A stretch of DNA of 64,000 nucleotides from Nonomuraea maritima (GCF_900100395.1 NZ_FNFB01000017.1:94763-158762); one strand, 5' to 3'; counted from the first letter of the stretch, positions 42,911-52,088 are shown. Numbers and translations: made by a program. Notes: a model not told the origin generated them from the letters alone.

Positions 42911-43847
42911 AGCGGATCCTCGGGTCGAGCACGGCGTACAACAGGTCGACGATCATGTTGGCCAAGATGTAGACCAGCACCAGGATGGTCACGACACCCA
43001 CCACGACCGGCTGCTCGCGCAGGTGGACCGAGGTGAAGAGCTGGTTGCCGATGCCCTGCAGGTTGAAGATCGTCTCCGTGATCACCGCGCCACCCATGAG
43101 CTGACCGAGGTCGGCGCCCAGATAGGTGACCAGGGGGATCAGCGCGTTGCGCAACGCGTGCCGGCCGACGACGCGGCGGCGCGGCAGACCCTTGGCCGTC
43201 GCCGTGCGGATGTAGTCCGATCGCAGGGTCTCCGCGAGGCTCGTCCTGGTGAGCCGCGTGAGGTATGCGATCGAGACCCCGGCCAGCACGAAGCCCGGCA
43301 CCAGATAGCTGCGCAGGCCCTCGGTCGTGCCGGCGACGGGGAAGATGTCCGCGCCGGTCCACTGCTTGAGCTTGACGCCCAGCACCAGCTGCAGCACGAA
43401 GCCGGTAACCAGCGTCGGCACCGAGATCAGCAGCAGCGTCGCGGCGAGGATCAAGGTGTCGGCGGCCTTGCCGCGGCGCAGCGCCGCCCACAGGCCGAGG
43501 CCGACGCCGATGATCGCCTCCATGACGAGCGCGGTCACGGCGAGGTTCAACGTGACCTGGAACTTGCCCGCCATGATCTGCGACACGGGGACGTTCGCGA
43601 AGTTGACGCCGAAGTCGCCGCGGAAAATCACGCCGCTGATGTAGTACCAGTACTGCAGCAGCAGCGGGTCGTTCAGGTGATACTGCTCGCGCAGGACCTC
43701 CGCGATGGCGGGGTCGGGGCGCTTGTCGCCGAACAACCCCGCGATGGGGTCACCCGGCAGCGCGAAAACGATGCAATAGATCAGAAGCGTGGCGCCGATC
43801 AGGACGGGTATCGCCTGGATCAGTCGCCTGATGACATATCGGCCCAT
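42903..43847 (-). CDS. oppB: Oligopeptide ABC transporter permease OppB
   Basis: This 314-residue permease starts MGRYVIRRLIQAIPVLIGATLLIYCIVFALPGDP, the standard OppB/DppB opening helix. It has six spans and the EAA-like loop RTATAKGLPRRRVVGRHALRNALIPLVT. It forms the inner-membrane pore with OppC. An 11-bp inverted repeat at 43867-43924 lies between it and the substrate-binding protein gene upstream. A leader stem of this kind often lowers expression of permeases relative to the binding protein. Confidence 0.95.
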   Translation of the reverse strand: MGRYVIRRLIQAIPVLIGATLLIYCIVFALPGDPIAGLFGDKRPDPAIAEVLREQYHLNDPLLLQYWYYISGVIFRGDFGVNFANVPVSQIMAGKFQVTLNLAVTALVMEAIIGVGLGLWAALRRGKAADTLILAATLLLISVPTLVTGFVLQLVLGVKLKQWTGADIFPVAGTTEGLRSYLVPGFVLAGVSIAYLTRLTRTSLAETLRSDYIRTATAKGLPRRRVVGRHALRNALIPLVTYLGADLGQLMGGAVITETIFNLQGIGNQLFTSVHLREQPVVVGVVTILVLVYILANMIVDLLYAVLDPRIRYE

Positions 43848-43866
43848 TCAAGCCCTCCGGTACATG

Positions 43867-43924
43867 CTTGAAGGCAGCCCTTCGGAATCGGTGATCAATC
43901 CGGCTCCGGACGACTGCCTTCAAG
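43867..43924 (-). promoter_or_regulatory. Stem-loop between oppA and oppB
   Basis: CTTGAAGGCAG (43867-43877) and CTGCCTTCAAG (43914-43924) are perfect inverted copies 36 bp apart, within the 129-bp intercistronic gap. It probably acts as an mRNA-stabilising or attenuating stem giving more oppA than oppBCDF transcript. Confidence 0.6.
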
Positions 43925-43976
43925 ATCAGTCCTTCGGCGGGGCGGACGACGTCGGTCGCCCGCCCGCCGATCGGCG

Positions 43977-45617
43977 TCAGGCCTTCGTGACGTCAGCCCA
44001 CTCAACCTGGTTCAGCAGGTTGACCTTGACGTTGTTGATCTTCGTGGAGTAGCCGTAGTTGAGCCGGTAGAAGTACACAGGAATGTACGGCAGGTCCTTC
44101 AGCAGGATGTCATCGGCCTGCTGGTAGAACTTCAGGCCCTCCGCCGGGTCGGTCGCCTGGTCACCCTTGGCCACCGTCTCGTCGAACTCCTTGTTGGAGT
44201 AGCCACCGTAGTTGGAGCCGGTGCCGATGGAGCCGGTGCCGAAGATCGGCGTCAGGTAGTTCTCGGGCGACGGGTAGTCGATGGCCCAGCCCATGCGGAA
44301 CAGGCCCTTGAACTCCTTGGCGTCGAGAGCGTCCAGGATGCCCTGGAACTTCTCGAACGGCTGCGTCTTGACCTCGACGCCCAGGTTGGCGCGCAGGTTG
44401 TTGGCGACGGCCTCGATCCACTCCTTGTGGCCCCCGTCGGCGTTGTAGCCGAGGTCAATGCTCTTCGGACCGTTGTTCGCCTCGTACAGCTTCTTGGCCT
44501 CGGCCGGGTTGTACGTGCAGGCGGTGCAGATGCCGGGGCGGTTGCCCTGGATGGCCGGGTTGATGAAGTCGTCGGCCGGCGTCATCGCGCCCGAGAACAC
44601 CGTCTCGGTGATCGTCTTCCTGTCGATGGCCATCGAGACGGCCTTGCGCAGGTCGGCGTTCTGCCATTCCTTGTTGTAGGCGAGCGGGACGCCGATGTAG
44701 CCGACGCCGGCGTCGGGCTCCTGCTTGAAGCGGTCGCCGAGCAGGGTCTTCGCCGTGCCGATGGCGGTGGGCGGCAGGGAGTCGTGGATGTCGAGGTTGT
44801 CAGCCTGGAGGTCGTTCCACGCGGTCTCGGAGCTCGTGTAGATCTTGAACTGGAGCTTGGTCCAGCCCGCCGGCTTCTTGCCAGGGAACTTGTCGTACAC
44901 CGACAGGTCGATCGCCGTGTCGGTGCCCTTCTTGTAGGGCTTGTCCATCTTGAACAGGCCCTGGCCGATCGGGTTCTCGCCGTACTCCTGGCTGAGCTTG
45001 CCGTCGGCGCCGATGGCCTTCTCCGGCAGCGGGTAGAAGGCGGTGTAGCCGAGCATCGTCTTGAACTGCGAGAACGGCGCGTTAAGCGTGACCTCGAGGG
45101 TGTTGTCGTCGACGACCTTGAGACCCTTCATCTCCTTGGCCGTCGGCGTCTTGCCCTCACCGGGGTGCACGTCGTCGTAGCCGTCGACGCGGCCGAAGAA
45201 GAAGGACGAGCTCATGGCGTTGTCCTGGAGCGCGGCGAAGTTCCACGCGCGGGCGTAGTCGGCGGCCTTGACGGGGGTGCCGTCGTGCCAGGTGTAGCCG
45301 GGCTTCAGCTTGATCGTCCAGACCTTGCTGTCGTCCGTGGTGATCGACTCGGCGGCTTCCTCGACCGGCTCCTTCTTGTCGTTGTAGGTGACAAGCGGGT
45401 CGAAGAGGGCGGCGAGCACCTCGGCGCCCTCGCTCTCGGTGGTGTCCTGGGGGAACAGGAGCTTCTGCGGCTCACCGAGTTCCATGCGGACCGGCGTGTC
45501 GTCACCGCCGCCCGCGGCGCTGTCGCCGCTTCCCGAGGCACCGCTGCCACACGCGGCGACGGCGATGGCGAGCAGTGCGGCACTGGCGACGATCCGTGCG
45601 CCCTTAGTAACACGCAT
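43977..45617 (-). CDS. oppA: Oligopeptide ABC transporter substrate-binding lipoprotein OppA
   Basis: This 546-residue extracytoplasmic solute-binding protein (family 5) has a lipoprotein signal: MRVTKGARIVASAALLAIAVAAC with the lipobox cysteine at 23, then a Gly/Ser-rich linker. The SBP_bac_5 features include LKPGYTWHDGTPVKAADYARAWN near residue 115 and NADLRKAVSMAIDRKTITETVFSG in the middle. It captures peptides outside the membrane for OppBCDF. ATG 45617 is 12 bases from GGAGG, rather far, but the signal peptide supports it. It is the first gene of the operon. Confidence 0.95.
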   Translation of the reverse strand: MRVTKGARIVASAALLAIAVAACGSGASGSGDSAAGGGDDTPVRMELGEPQKLLFPQDTTESEGAEVLAALFDPLVTYNDKKEPVEEAAESITTDDSKVWTIKLKPGYTWHDGTPVKAADYARAWNFAALQDNAMSSSFFFGRVDGYDDVHPGEGKTPTAKEMKGLKVVDDNTLEVTLNAPFSQFKTMLGYTAFYPLPEKAIGADGKLSQEYGENPIGQGLFKMDKPYKKGTDTAIDLSVYDKFPGKKPAGWTKLQFKIYTSSETAWNDLQADNLDIHDSLPPTAIGTAKTLLGDRFKQEPDAGVGYIGVPLAYNKEWQNADLRKAVSMAIDRKTITETVFSGAMTPADDFINPAIQGNRPGICTACTYNPAEAKKLYEANNGPKSIDLGYNADGGHKEWIEAVANNLRANLGVEVKTQPFEKFQGILDALDAKEFKGLFRMGWAIDYPSPENYLTPIFGTGSIGTGSNYGGYSNKEFDETVAKGDQATDPAEGLKFYQQADDILLKDLPYIPVYFYRLNYGYSTKINNVKVNLLNQVEWADVTKA

Positions 45618-46099
45618 GGTGAAACAAATCCTCCCTCTACAGCCGGGCACCCAGCGCTGGGCCGCACGAGTGATGATCGTGCGCAGCCTGACGGGGAGGT
45701 CCTGGTATCCCCCCCGGATTTAGCTGACGTTGTCAAGCCAGCTGACGCCCTGCCAGTCGATTCGCGACTATCCCTTACTCCTTGCCATCAGGAAGTCTCT
45801 GGCGCGTTGCAGTTCGGTCACACGTGTGCCTATCTAGCGTCACAGACAATTCGCCCGATGCGGTTCAAACAGTACAGACTCTCTGGTCCAGGTGAAGCCA
45901 CGGTCATGAACAATCGATGAAAGTTATCCGGTACATGACGGCGTGGGCGCCGTCGCCCCCACACCGCCGCCGCCTGGGCTACCGTTGAGCAGGTCTTTGC
46001 GAAGCCTTGGAACCAGGCGTCGCGAGACTCCGTCCAACCCTCTGTCGCCGACCCGCGCGACAGCTACCTCACCGACCCGGATCCAATAGAGTCCTTGCC
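45618..46099. other. Divergent intergenic region between oppA and the polysaccharide exporter
   Basis: These 482 bp have no supported gene. They must hold the oppA promoter (minus) and the exporter promoter (plus; TAGAGT at 46087-46092 close to ATG 46100). A pair of AGCTGACG direct repeats 18 bp apart lies near 45722-45748. Confidence 0.5.
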
Positions 46100-47035
46100 A
46101 TGAGCCAGCCGGAATCCGCTGTCGCGGACGCCCAGGCGGGCGGCCGAAGCGGGCAGGAGCCGCTGGCCAAGCTCGCCAAGAGACACGGGCTTCGCCGTGC
46201 CATCGCACGGCCGAGGTTCCCTGTCTACGTGCGTCAGCTCTGGGAGCGGCGACACTTCATCCTGACGTACGCGACCTCACGCAACGTCTCGAAATACTCC
46301 AAGTCAGCGCTCGGCCAGCTGTGGCAGGTGCTGACCCCGCTGCTCAACGCCGCCATCTACTACGTGATGTTCGGCCTCATCCTGGGCGGCAAGAACGGCA
46401 TCGAGAACTACCCGGCCTTCCTGCTGACCGGGATGTTCGTCTTCACCTACACACAGCGCACGGTCAGCGCGGGCGCGAAGTCGATCTCCGGAAACCTGTC
46501 GATGATCCGGGCCCTGCACTTCCCGCGGGCCTCGCTGCCGCTGGCCTACACGATCCAGGAGCTCCAGCAGCTCGTCATCTCCATGGCCGTGCTCCTCGCC
46601 ATCGTCGTGATGACGGGAGAGACCCCCACCTGGTTCTGGCTCATGATCCCGGTGGTGCTGGTGCTCCAGACGATGTTCAACGTCGGGGCCGGCCTGGTGG
46701 TCGCCAGGCTCGGCGCCCAGATGCGCGACCTCAACCAGCTGCTGCCGTTCATCACCCGCACCTGGCTGTACGCCTCCGGCGTCTTCTTCTCGATCCAGGA
46801 CAAGGTCGTCGTGGCCGCGAAGCTGCCCCAGTGGGTGGCCAACGTGATGTACCTCAACCCCGCGGCGTCCTTCATCGAGTGGATGCGAGAGATCCTCATC
46901 AGCAGCCACAACAAGTCGTTCGGGCACCACCCGCCGACAATGGTGGTGGTGTCTTGCGTATTCTGGGCGGTGTTCGCACTCGGCTTCGGCTTCTGGTACT
47001 TCTGGCGGTCCGAGGAGAGGTACGGGCGTGGCTGA
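46100..47035 (+). CDS. Polysaccharide/teichoic acid ABC exporter permease (Wzm/TagG type)
   Basis: The 311-residue permease has a ~75-residue cytoplasmic lead (FPVYVRQLWERRHFILTYATSRNVSKYSKSALGQLWQVLTPL is the conserved entry segment of Wzm/TagG proteins) and six membrane helices. SMIRALHFPRASLPLAYTIQEL and LNPAASFIEWMREIL are further family hallmarks. It moves a lipid-linked polysaccharide across the membrane for cell-wall assembly. ATG 46100 is probably leaderless (TAGAGT -10 eight bases upstream). It overlaps the ATPase gene by 8 bp. Confidence 0.93.
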   Translation: MSQPESAVADAQAGGRSGQEPLAKLAKRHGLRRAIARPRFPVYVRQLWERRHFILTYATSRNVSKYSKSALGQLWQVLTPLLNAAIYYVMFGLILGGKNGIENYPAFLLTGMFVFTYTQRTVSAGAKSISGNLSMIRALHFPRASLPLAYTIQELQQLVISMAVLLAIVVMTGETPTWFWLMIPVVLVLQTMFNVGAGLVVARLGAQMRDLNQLLPFITRTWLYASGVFFSIQDKVVVAAKLPQWVANVMYLNPAASFIEWMREILISSHNKSFGHHPPTMVVVSCVFWAVFALGFGFWYFWRSEERYGRG

Positions 47036-47894
47036 ACTGACCAAGGAGCTGTCACAGGTGAAGGGCGACACGCCTGCCGTCCCCGGCAAGGACGCCAAGG
47101 CGCGTTCCACCCCGGAGCCCCAGGACAAGCGGCCCCTCGACGTCCCCACGGGCACTCCGACCGTCATCGTCGACGACCTCCACATCGTCTACCGCGTCTA
47201 CGGGGCGGCGTCCGAGTCCGAGAAGGGCAACGCCGTCAACGCCCTCACGCGCATCCTGAAGCGCCAGGGCCGGCCGCAGATGAAAGAAGTGCACGCGGTC
47301 AAGGGCGTGACCTTCGTGGCCTACCACGGCGACGCGATCGGCATCGTGGGCCGCAACGGCTCGGGCAAGTCCACGCTGCTGCGGGCCATCGCCGGCCTGC
47401 TGCCCCCGCACGCGGGCGCCGTCTACACCGACGGCCAGCCGTCGCTGCTCGGCGTCAACGCGGCGCTCATGCGCGAGCTGACCGGTGAACGCAACATCGT
47501 GCTCGGCTGCTACGCGATGGGCATGACGCCCAGCGAGGTCCGCGACAAGTACCAGGAGATCGTCGACTTCTCCGGCATCGGCGAGTTCGTCCAGCTGCCG
47601 ATGTCCACCTACTCCTCCGGCATGGGCGCCCGCCTGCGCTTCGCCATCTCCTCGGCCAAGACGCACGACGTCCTGCTCATCGACGAGGCCCTCGCGACCG
47701 GTGACCGCGAGTTCCGCAAGAAGAGCGAGGAGCGCATCCGCCAGATCCGCGAGTCGGCCGGCACCGTGTTCCTCGTCGCCCACGACCTCCGGGTCATCGA
47801 GCAGACCTGCAACCGGGTCATCTGGCTGCACAAGGGCAAGATCAAGATGGACGGCGACCCCAAGGAAGTCATCGCCGCCTACAACAAGGGCTGA
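47028..47894 (+). CDS. Polysaccharide/teichoic acid ABC exporter ATP-binding protein (Wzt/TagH type)
   Basis: The 288-residue ATPase has a ~90-residue N-terminal extension, then Walker A GRNGSGKSTLLRAIAGLL (near residue 108), the family-specific SLLGVNAALMRELTGERNIVLGCYAMGM, signature YSSGMGARLRFAIS, Walker B VLLIDEALATGDREF and VAHDLRVI. The short C-terminus lacks a Wzt carbohydrate-binding domain. It drives the permease at 46100. No glycosyltransferases are adjacent, so the substrate (galactan- or teichoic-acid-like) is inferred from family only. A very strong terminator follows. Confidence 0.94.
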   Translation: MAELTKELSQVKGDTPAVPGKDAKARSTPEPQDKRPLDVPTGTPTVIVDDLHIVYRVYGAASESEKGNAVNALTRILKRQGRPQMKEVHAVKGVTFVAYHGDAIGIVGRNGSGKSTLLRAIAGLLPPHAGAVYTDGQPSLLGVNAALMRELTGERNIVLGCYAMGMTPSEVRDKYQEIVDFSGIGEFVQLPMSTYSSGMGARLRFAISSAKTHDVLLIDEALATGDREFRKKSEERIRQIRESAGTVFLVAHDLRVIEQTCNRVIWLHKGKIKMDGDPKEVIAAYNKG

Positions 47895-47899
47895 GCACG

Positions 47900-47940
47900 C
47901 ACGACGAAGCCCCCGGCCGGTGGCCGGGGGCTTCGTCGTG
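47900..47940 (+). terminator. Terminator of the polysaccharide exporter operon
   Basis: A perfect 19-bp stem (47900-47918 with 47922-47940) with a GGT loop lies 5 bp after the stop codon. It is the longest perfect hairpin I found in the window. Confidence 0.9.
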
Positions 47941-48007
47941 TCCGCGCGCGAACCGCGGGTACTGGCGTGACGGATGACTGACAGAGAGGTCAGCGTTCCG
48001 CTAGAAT

Positions 48008-48023
48008 TCGAACGTCGATTCGA
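48008..48023 (+). promoter_or_regulatory. LexA (SOS) box
   Basis: TCGAAC-GTCG-ATTCGA matches the actinobacterial LexA consensus TCGAAC-N4-GTTCGA with one mismatch in the right half. It lies 14 bp upstream of a DUF222-like start, as in many HNH/DUF222 genes of actinobacteria. Confidence 0.6.
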
Positions 48024-48037
48024 GTTGAGGAACGGTG

Positions 48038-48211
48038 ATGGAGTGGGGGCGCGCGATGGGAGAGCTTTCGGCCGCGATTGACCACCTGGCCACCGAAGAC
48101 GTGTCGGAGATCCCGCGGCTGGAGCTCGCCGAGCAGCTCCTCGAGCTGCACTGGCAGATGGCCCGGCTACAGGCCCAGATAGCCCGTCGCACCGGCGTGA
48201 GACTGCCCTGA
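48038..48211 (+). pseudogene. Truncated DUF222 (13E12-type HNH endonuclease) N-terminal remnant
   Basis: ATG 48038 has GAGG seven bases upstream and opens 57 codons: MEWGRAMGELSAAIDHLATED, then VSEIPRLELAEQLLELHWQM, then ARLQAQIARRTGVRLP. This looks like the first helices of the DUF222 domain found at the N-terminus of 13E12-family HNH endonucleases, which are normally 400-500 residues. No DUF222 body or HNH motif follows. It could be a degraded gene retaining its SOS promoter, or a small helical protein in its own right. Confidence 0.5.
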
Positions 48212-48622
48212 CCCCGGCAAGCACGCGGCCGTTCCAGCGGCACCTGCAGGTGCGGCCGCGGGGTCCATACGCGGGAGAAGAAGAACAGGCCGCGCCGCTG
48301 CTCTGCGCGATGGCGGCGCGGCGCCCGACCGGCCGCACTCCGGGCGAGGGCGCGTCCGCCCCAGCCCGTCGTGAGACCGCTCGCTCGCACGGCGAATGAC
48401 TCGCATGGTCTCGACCTGTGCCTCGTCGACAGAAGGCAGTGGTCGATGATGATCGCGCGTGCCGGTCGACCGGTGCGGCCCCGCGCGGACCGTCCCCTCG
48501 CCGGACGAGCCGGCGCCCGGGCGTCGGCACCTTTGACGCCCGTGAACCGCCCCGCCGACACCGGCGACGCCCGCGAACCACCCCGCCGACGCCCGGACGT
48601 CGGCGGCTGTGACACCCGCGGA
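48212..48622. other. Gene-free stretch with a short tandem repeat
   Basis: No supported gene. Two ~31-bp tandem units start at 48535 and 48566 (GACGCCCG-GAACC-CCCCGCCGAC). The 5' part may be decayed coding sequence of the DUF222/HNH gene but no motif is left. Confidence 0.5.
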
Positions 48623-49486
48623 CTAGTCCTCGGCCTGGCCCGCCACCGTGCCGGTCACCGTGTCGGCGGTCCAGCCGAGAGCCTTGAGCGCCTCAGTGCT
48701 GCCGCTCATGGTCACGGTCCCGTTCGACATCTTGCCGGTGGCCTTGTTGGTGAGCGGGGTGAGCCCGTTCGCCGTGCCGCTGGCCTTCAGGCTGCGGATC
48801 CGATCGGACGTCTCCACCTGATCGGCGACCGCCGCGGCCTGCGCGGGCAGCGACGCGACCATGTCGGCCGCGAGGTCGGGCAGCGCCATCCTGGCCGCCG
48901 TGCCGAGACCTGGCACCACCCCCCGGCCCGGCAGGTTGTGCGCGTCGCCCACCGAGGTCACCGTCCCGGGCAGGGGGACGCCCTGCATCGGCGGCGCGTC
49001 CTGGCCGACGGAGACGCTGCGGCCCCGCTTGACCGAGCGGGTGCTCGGCACGGAGGCCGACATGCCCTGCCCGCCGAACGGAGTGCCCGCCACGATCGGC
49101 GAGATCTCCGGCATCGGCCAGGTCTCGCGGGTGACGTCCTCTTCCGCGTTGGGCGTGAAGCCGCGGTTGATCTGCCCTGGCCGGTTGACCTGCGACCGCC
49201 AGTCCATCTGCGCCCGCCGCTCCATGTACATGTCCCGCTGCACAGCGGTCAGGTCGGAGCCGGCGCCGGCGGACTTGGCGTGCGAGACGCCGACGAGCAG
49301 GCCGTTGACGTAGGCGCTGGCGAGCATGCTCTGCACGAAACCGCCGGCCGGGCTGGCACCCAGGAGCGGAACGTCGGTGGAACGCGACAGGACGTCGTTG
49401 CGAAGATCGGCCTGAGCCGGCGCGGCCAATGCCGCCGCCAAGCCGAATGCTGTGACGGCTACCGCCGCCTTGACTACACGATTCAT
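48623..49486 (-). CDS. Secreted protein, unknown function
   Basis: The 287-residue product has a clear Sec signal peptide (MNRVVKAAVAVTAFGLAAALAAPAQA, cleavage expected after AQA near 26). The mature part is low in cysteine and rich in Gly, Ser, Thr, Pro and Val, with no membrane span, and ends KALGWTADTVTGTVAGQAED. Short segments such as LLGASPAGGFVQSMLASAYVNGLLVGVSHAKS and two GxVTSxG-like motifs suggest an extended surface protein. Chaplin motifs are absent. I do not recognise the family. ATG 49486 follows a G/A-rich leader. It stands alone, opposite in strand to the DUF222 remnant. Confidence 0.75.
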   Translation of the reverse strand: MNRVVKAAVAVTAFGLAAALAAPAQADLRNDVLSRSTDVPLLGASPAGGFVQSMLASAYVNGLLVGVSHAKSAGAGSDLTAVQRDMYMERRAQMDWRSQVNRPGQINRGFTPNAEEDVTRETWPMPEISPIVAGTPFGGQGMSASVPSTRSVKRGRSVSVGQDAPPMQGVPLPGTVTSVGDAHNLPGRGVVPGLGTAARMALPDLAADMVASLPAQAAAVADQVETSDRIRSLKASGTANGLTPLTNKATGKMSNGTVTMSGSTEALKALGWTADTVTGTVAGQAED

Positions 49487-49793
49487 GATTGCCTTCCCGG
49501 CTCGTGATCGATCGCTCTCGAATGCGATGGAAATGCGAATCGATAACCCCCGTATGCCGTGGCGTACGCGCTATGGGCACCACACGAGCGTGCCGTCACG
49601 GCTGAGCTACGGCAGCAGTTGTATCACCGTCCGAGAGCGGTCGGTGGTCGCATGAATGCCTGTGTAGCAGGGGTTTGCAGCCCGGTTACCGACTGGAGGG
49701 GCAGCGTTGAGCGGGAGCGACAAACCGGAAATAGGCGCTTCTAGTTTCCAATATTATGCGCGCCGGGATGGGCGGCTTACACCAAAAGACAAG
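49487..49793. other. Intergenic region upstream of the secreted protein gene
   Basis: It contains the promoter region of the minus-strand secreted-protein gene, including a CGATCGATCACGAG segment just ahead of the start. I see no gene or RNA element that I can support. Confidence 0.4.
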
Positions 49794-49850
49794 TGCCCCG
49801 CGGCCCGTCGACGAAATGTTGTGAAAACAATTGCGACGGACCGCGGGGCA
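49794..49850 (-). terminator. Terminator downstream of the KamA-family gene
   Basis: 17-nt arms (49794-49810 and 49834-49850) pair with one mismatch. A small inner hairpin (TTGT-GAAA-ACAA) fills the loop. Confidence 0.7.
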
Positions 49851-49886
49851 AGAATTCTCCGGTCGCGATAGGGGCGCGCGGCCGGA

Positions 49887-51203
49887 TCAGACGGGAAGCA
49901 GCACCTCCGTGGACTCGAACGGGAAGCGCTCCGCGAAGGCCGGCCGCAGGTCGGTCAGCCAGACCGCCTCCGGGTCGTAATGCGCGAAGAACGGCCGCCC
50001 CACCAGGGAGGGGTCGCGCGCCTGGATGAGATGGAGCACGAAGTACCGCTCGCCGGCGATCTCCGTGACGCCGTCGACGCACACCTTGCCCGGCGTGGCC
50101 GACATCGACGGCCCCCGGACCGTACGGCACAGCCCGGAGACCGAGGAGTACGCGTCCCTGAAGATCTCGTACGCCCGCGCCAGCGGGACCGCGAAGTAGT
50201 CCTGAGGCCCGGTGTCGCGCTCGACGAACATGTAATAAGGAATCATCCCCATGGACAGCTGCCGCCGCCACATGCCCGACCACACGGCCGGGTCGTCGTT
50301 GATCGACCTGATCAGCGGCGCCTGGGTCCTGATGGTGGCCCCGCTGCCGAGGATGTTCTTGACGGCCGCCTCGACGCGCGGTGACTCCAGCTCCCGCGGG
50401 TGCGAGAAGTGCGCCATGAACGCCAGGTTCTTGCCGGCGTTCACCACCTGCTCGAACAGGCGCAGCGTGTCGCCGGCGTCGGGGTCGGTGCTGAAGCGCT
50501 GCGGCCAGTACGCGAGCGCCTTCGTGCCGATTCTGATCGACTCGAGCTGTTCGATTCCGATCAGCGGCTCGATGTAGCGCCGCAGGACCGGCTCACCCAT
50601 GATCATCGCGTCGCCGCCGGTGATCAGCACACTGGTGACCTCGGGATGCCGCCGGATGTAGGTGACGAGCTGGTCGACGTCGTCGGAGGCGAACTTCAGG
50701 TCGGCGTCGCCGACGAACTGCGCCCACCTGAAGCAGTACGTGCAGTACGCGTGACAGGTCTGCCCCTGCTTCGGGAAGAAGAGTACTGTTTCTGGATATT
50801 TATGCTGCATGCCAGGAACAGGCTCATCGCCCAGCTTCGGGACGTTGAGCTCCTTCTGTCCGGCAGGATGTGGGTTGAGCTGAGTACGTACCCTGTTGGC
50901 CTCGGCTTGGATCTCGGCGTTGGGAGCCTCGGCCTTCAGCAGGTCGGCCAGCCGGGCCACGTCGGCCTCGGGAAGCATGTCCTCCTGCGGGAAGACGAGC
51001 CGGTAGATGGGGTCGTCGGGGGCGGCCGACCAATCTATGAGTTCGTCGACGACGTAGGCGTTCGTCCTGAAGGGCAGCACTGTCGCGACCGCGCGGACCC
51101 TGAGCCGCTCGTCGTCCGCCAGCCCGGCGCGCTGGAGGAGCTGGTCGAGGTGCTTGGACGTGTACGCCCGGAAGCGTCGGGTGCCAGCTTCGTTCAAAAT
51201 CAC
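49887..51203 (-). CDS. KamA family radical SAM enzyme (lysine 2,3-aminomutase-like)
   Basis: The 438-residue protein has the radical SAM cluster motif CHAYCTYC (CxxxCxxC, residues ~149-156) preceded by YPETVLFFPKQGQ. Further signatures are VLITGGDAMIMGEPVL and FMAHFSHPRELESPRV, and the C-terminal MGMIPYYMFVERDTGPQDYF is where aminomutases bind PLP and substrate. By family it moves an amino group using PLP, a [4Fe-4S] cluster and SAM. GTG 51203 was chosen because upstream codons are not conserved. The substrate is uncertain: true lysine aminomutases, beta-lysine osmolyte enzymes and antibiotic-pathway enzymes are all close. It is monocistronic and divergent from DUF1707. Confidence 0.9.
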   Translation of the reverse strand: MILNEAGTRRFRAYTSKHLDQLLQRAGLADDERLRVRAVATVLPFRTNAYVVDELIDWSAAPDDPIYRLVFPQEDMLPEADVARLADLLKAEAPNAEIQAEANRVRTQLNPHPAGQKELNVPKLGDEPVPGMQHKYPETVLFFPKQGQTCHAYCTYCFRWAQFVGDADLKFASDDVDQLVTYIRRHPEVTSVLITGGDAMIMGEPVLRRYIEPLIGIEQLESIRIGTKALAYWPQRFSTDPDAGDTLRLFEQVVNAGKNLAFMAHFSHPRELESPRVEAAVKNILGSGATIRTQAPLIRSINDDPAVWSGMWRRQLSMGMIPYYMFVERDTGPQDYFAVPLARAYEIFRDAYSSVSGLCRTVRGPSMSATPGKVCVDGVTEIAGERYFVLHLIQARDPSLVGRPFFAHYDPEAVWLTDLRPAFAERFPFESTEVLLPV

Positions 51204-51379
51204 TAGGCGTTTCCCATCTTTTTTGTTCGATCGGCGGTAAACCTCACGACCAAGTCGCGCGTCTACGGTCTTACTATCCGGACGCGCCTCGCCGTGCGAC
51301 CGGTTCCACAGCTCTCCAAGTTTTCCTTAAGGTTCCTTGTCAATCACGACATATCGCGTCAAGGCGTAGACTCGGAACC

Positions 51380-51937
51380 GTGACCGAGAATCCTGACCTC
51401 CGCGCCTCCGACGCCGACCGCGACCGCGTGGCCGCGGTGCTCGGCGAGGCGCTCGCCACCGGACGGCTCACCAGCGTCGAGCACGCCGATCGCCTCGAAC
51501 AGGCCTACACCGCGAAGACCGTCGGCGAGCTCGTCCCCATCACCCACGACCTGCCCGACGTCGCCCGGTCCGACGTCCCCGCCGCCGTCGAACAGCAGGC
51601 CATCAGCGCGGCCTTCAGCAAGATCGTGCGCAAGGGCCGCTGGGTGGCCTCCCGCCGCACCCGGCTGTCGGCCCGCTTCGGCGCGCTCGTCGTCGACCTG
51701 TCCGACGCCGTGCTGCCCGGCCGTGAGATCACCGTCGAGACGGACGCATGGTTCAGCAAGGTGATCGTCCGCGTGCCCGCCGACGCCCACGTCGTCGACG
51801 AGGGCGGCTCGGTGTTCGGCAAGCGCAACGTGACGGCCGGATCGGGCGCCGACGGGCCGCTGATCCGGGTGACGGGCACGTCCATGTTCTCGAAGGTGAT
51901 CGTCACACGCGCGATGGACGACTGGAACCTGCGCTGA
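51380..51937 (+). CDS. DUF1707 domain protein with LiaF-like C-terminus
   Basis: The 185-residue product has residues 6-58 as the DUF1707 domain (LRASDADRDRVAAVLGEALATGRLTSVEHADRLEQAYTAKTVGELVPITHDLP). The C-terminal beta-rich part (VVDLSDAVLPGREITVETDAWFSKVIVRVPADAHVVDEGGSVFGKRN) resembles LiaF/DUF2154 cell-wall-stress proteins. It has no membrane span, so it is a soluble variant. GTG 51380 is probably leaderless: TAGACT at 51367-51372. It is divergent from the KamA gene and ~150 bp upstream of plsX. Confidence 0.92.
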   Translation: MTENPDLRASDADRDRVAAVLGEALATGRLTSVEHADRLEQAYTAKTVGELVPITHDLPDVARSDVPAAVEQQAISAAFSKIVRKGRWVASRRTRLSARFGALVVDLSDAVLPGREITVETDAWFSKVIVRVPADAHVVDEGGSVFGKRNVTAGSGADGPLIRVTGTSMFSKVIVTRAMDDWNLR

Positions 51938-52088
51938 TACCCCGGCCAGGACTGGAACCGGCGCGCGCGGGAACCAACAAGTCCTACCCGCCAGTTAACC
52001 TGGCACCTGCCTTGCCTGCGATGCGGCATCCCGAGCCCGCGATCCGGCTGAGCCGTGCCGGCGGGCGCGATGCCGTACGAGGTGACCA

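Noticed and set aside
49887..51203. EpmB (elongation factor P lysine aminomutase)
   Set aside because: The protein is longer than EpmB and no epmA or efp gene is nearby; kept as KamA family.
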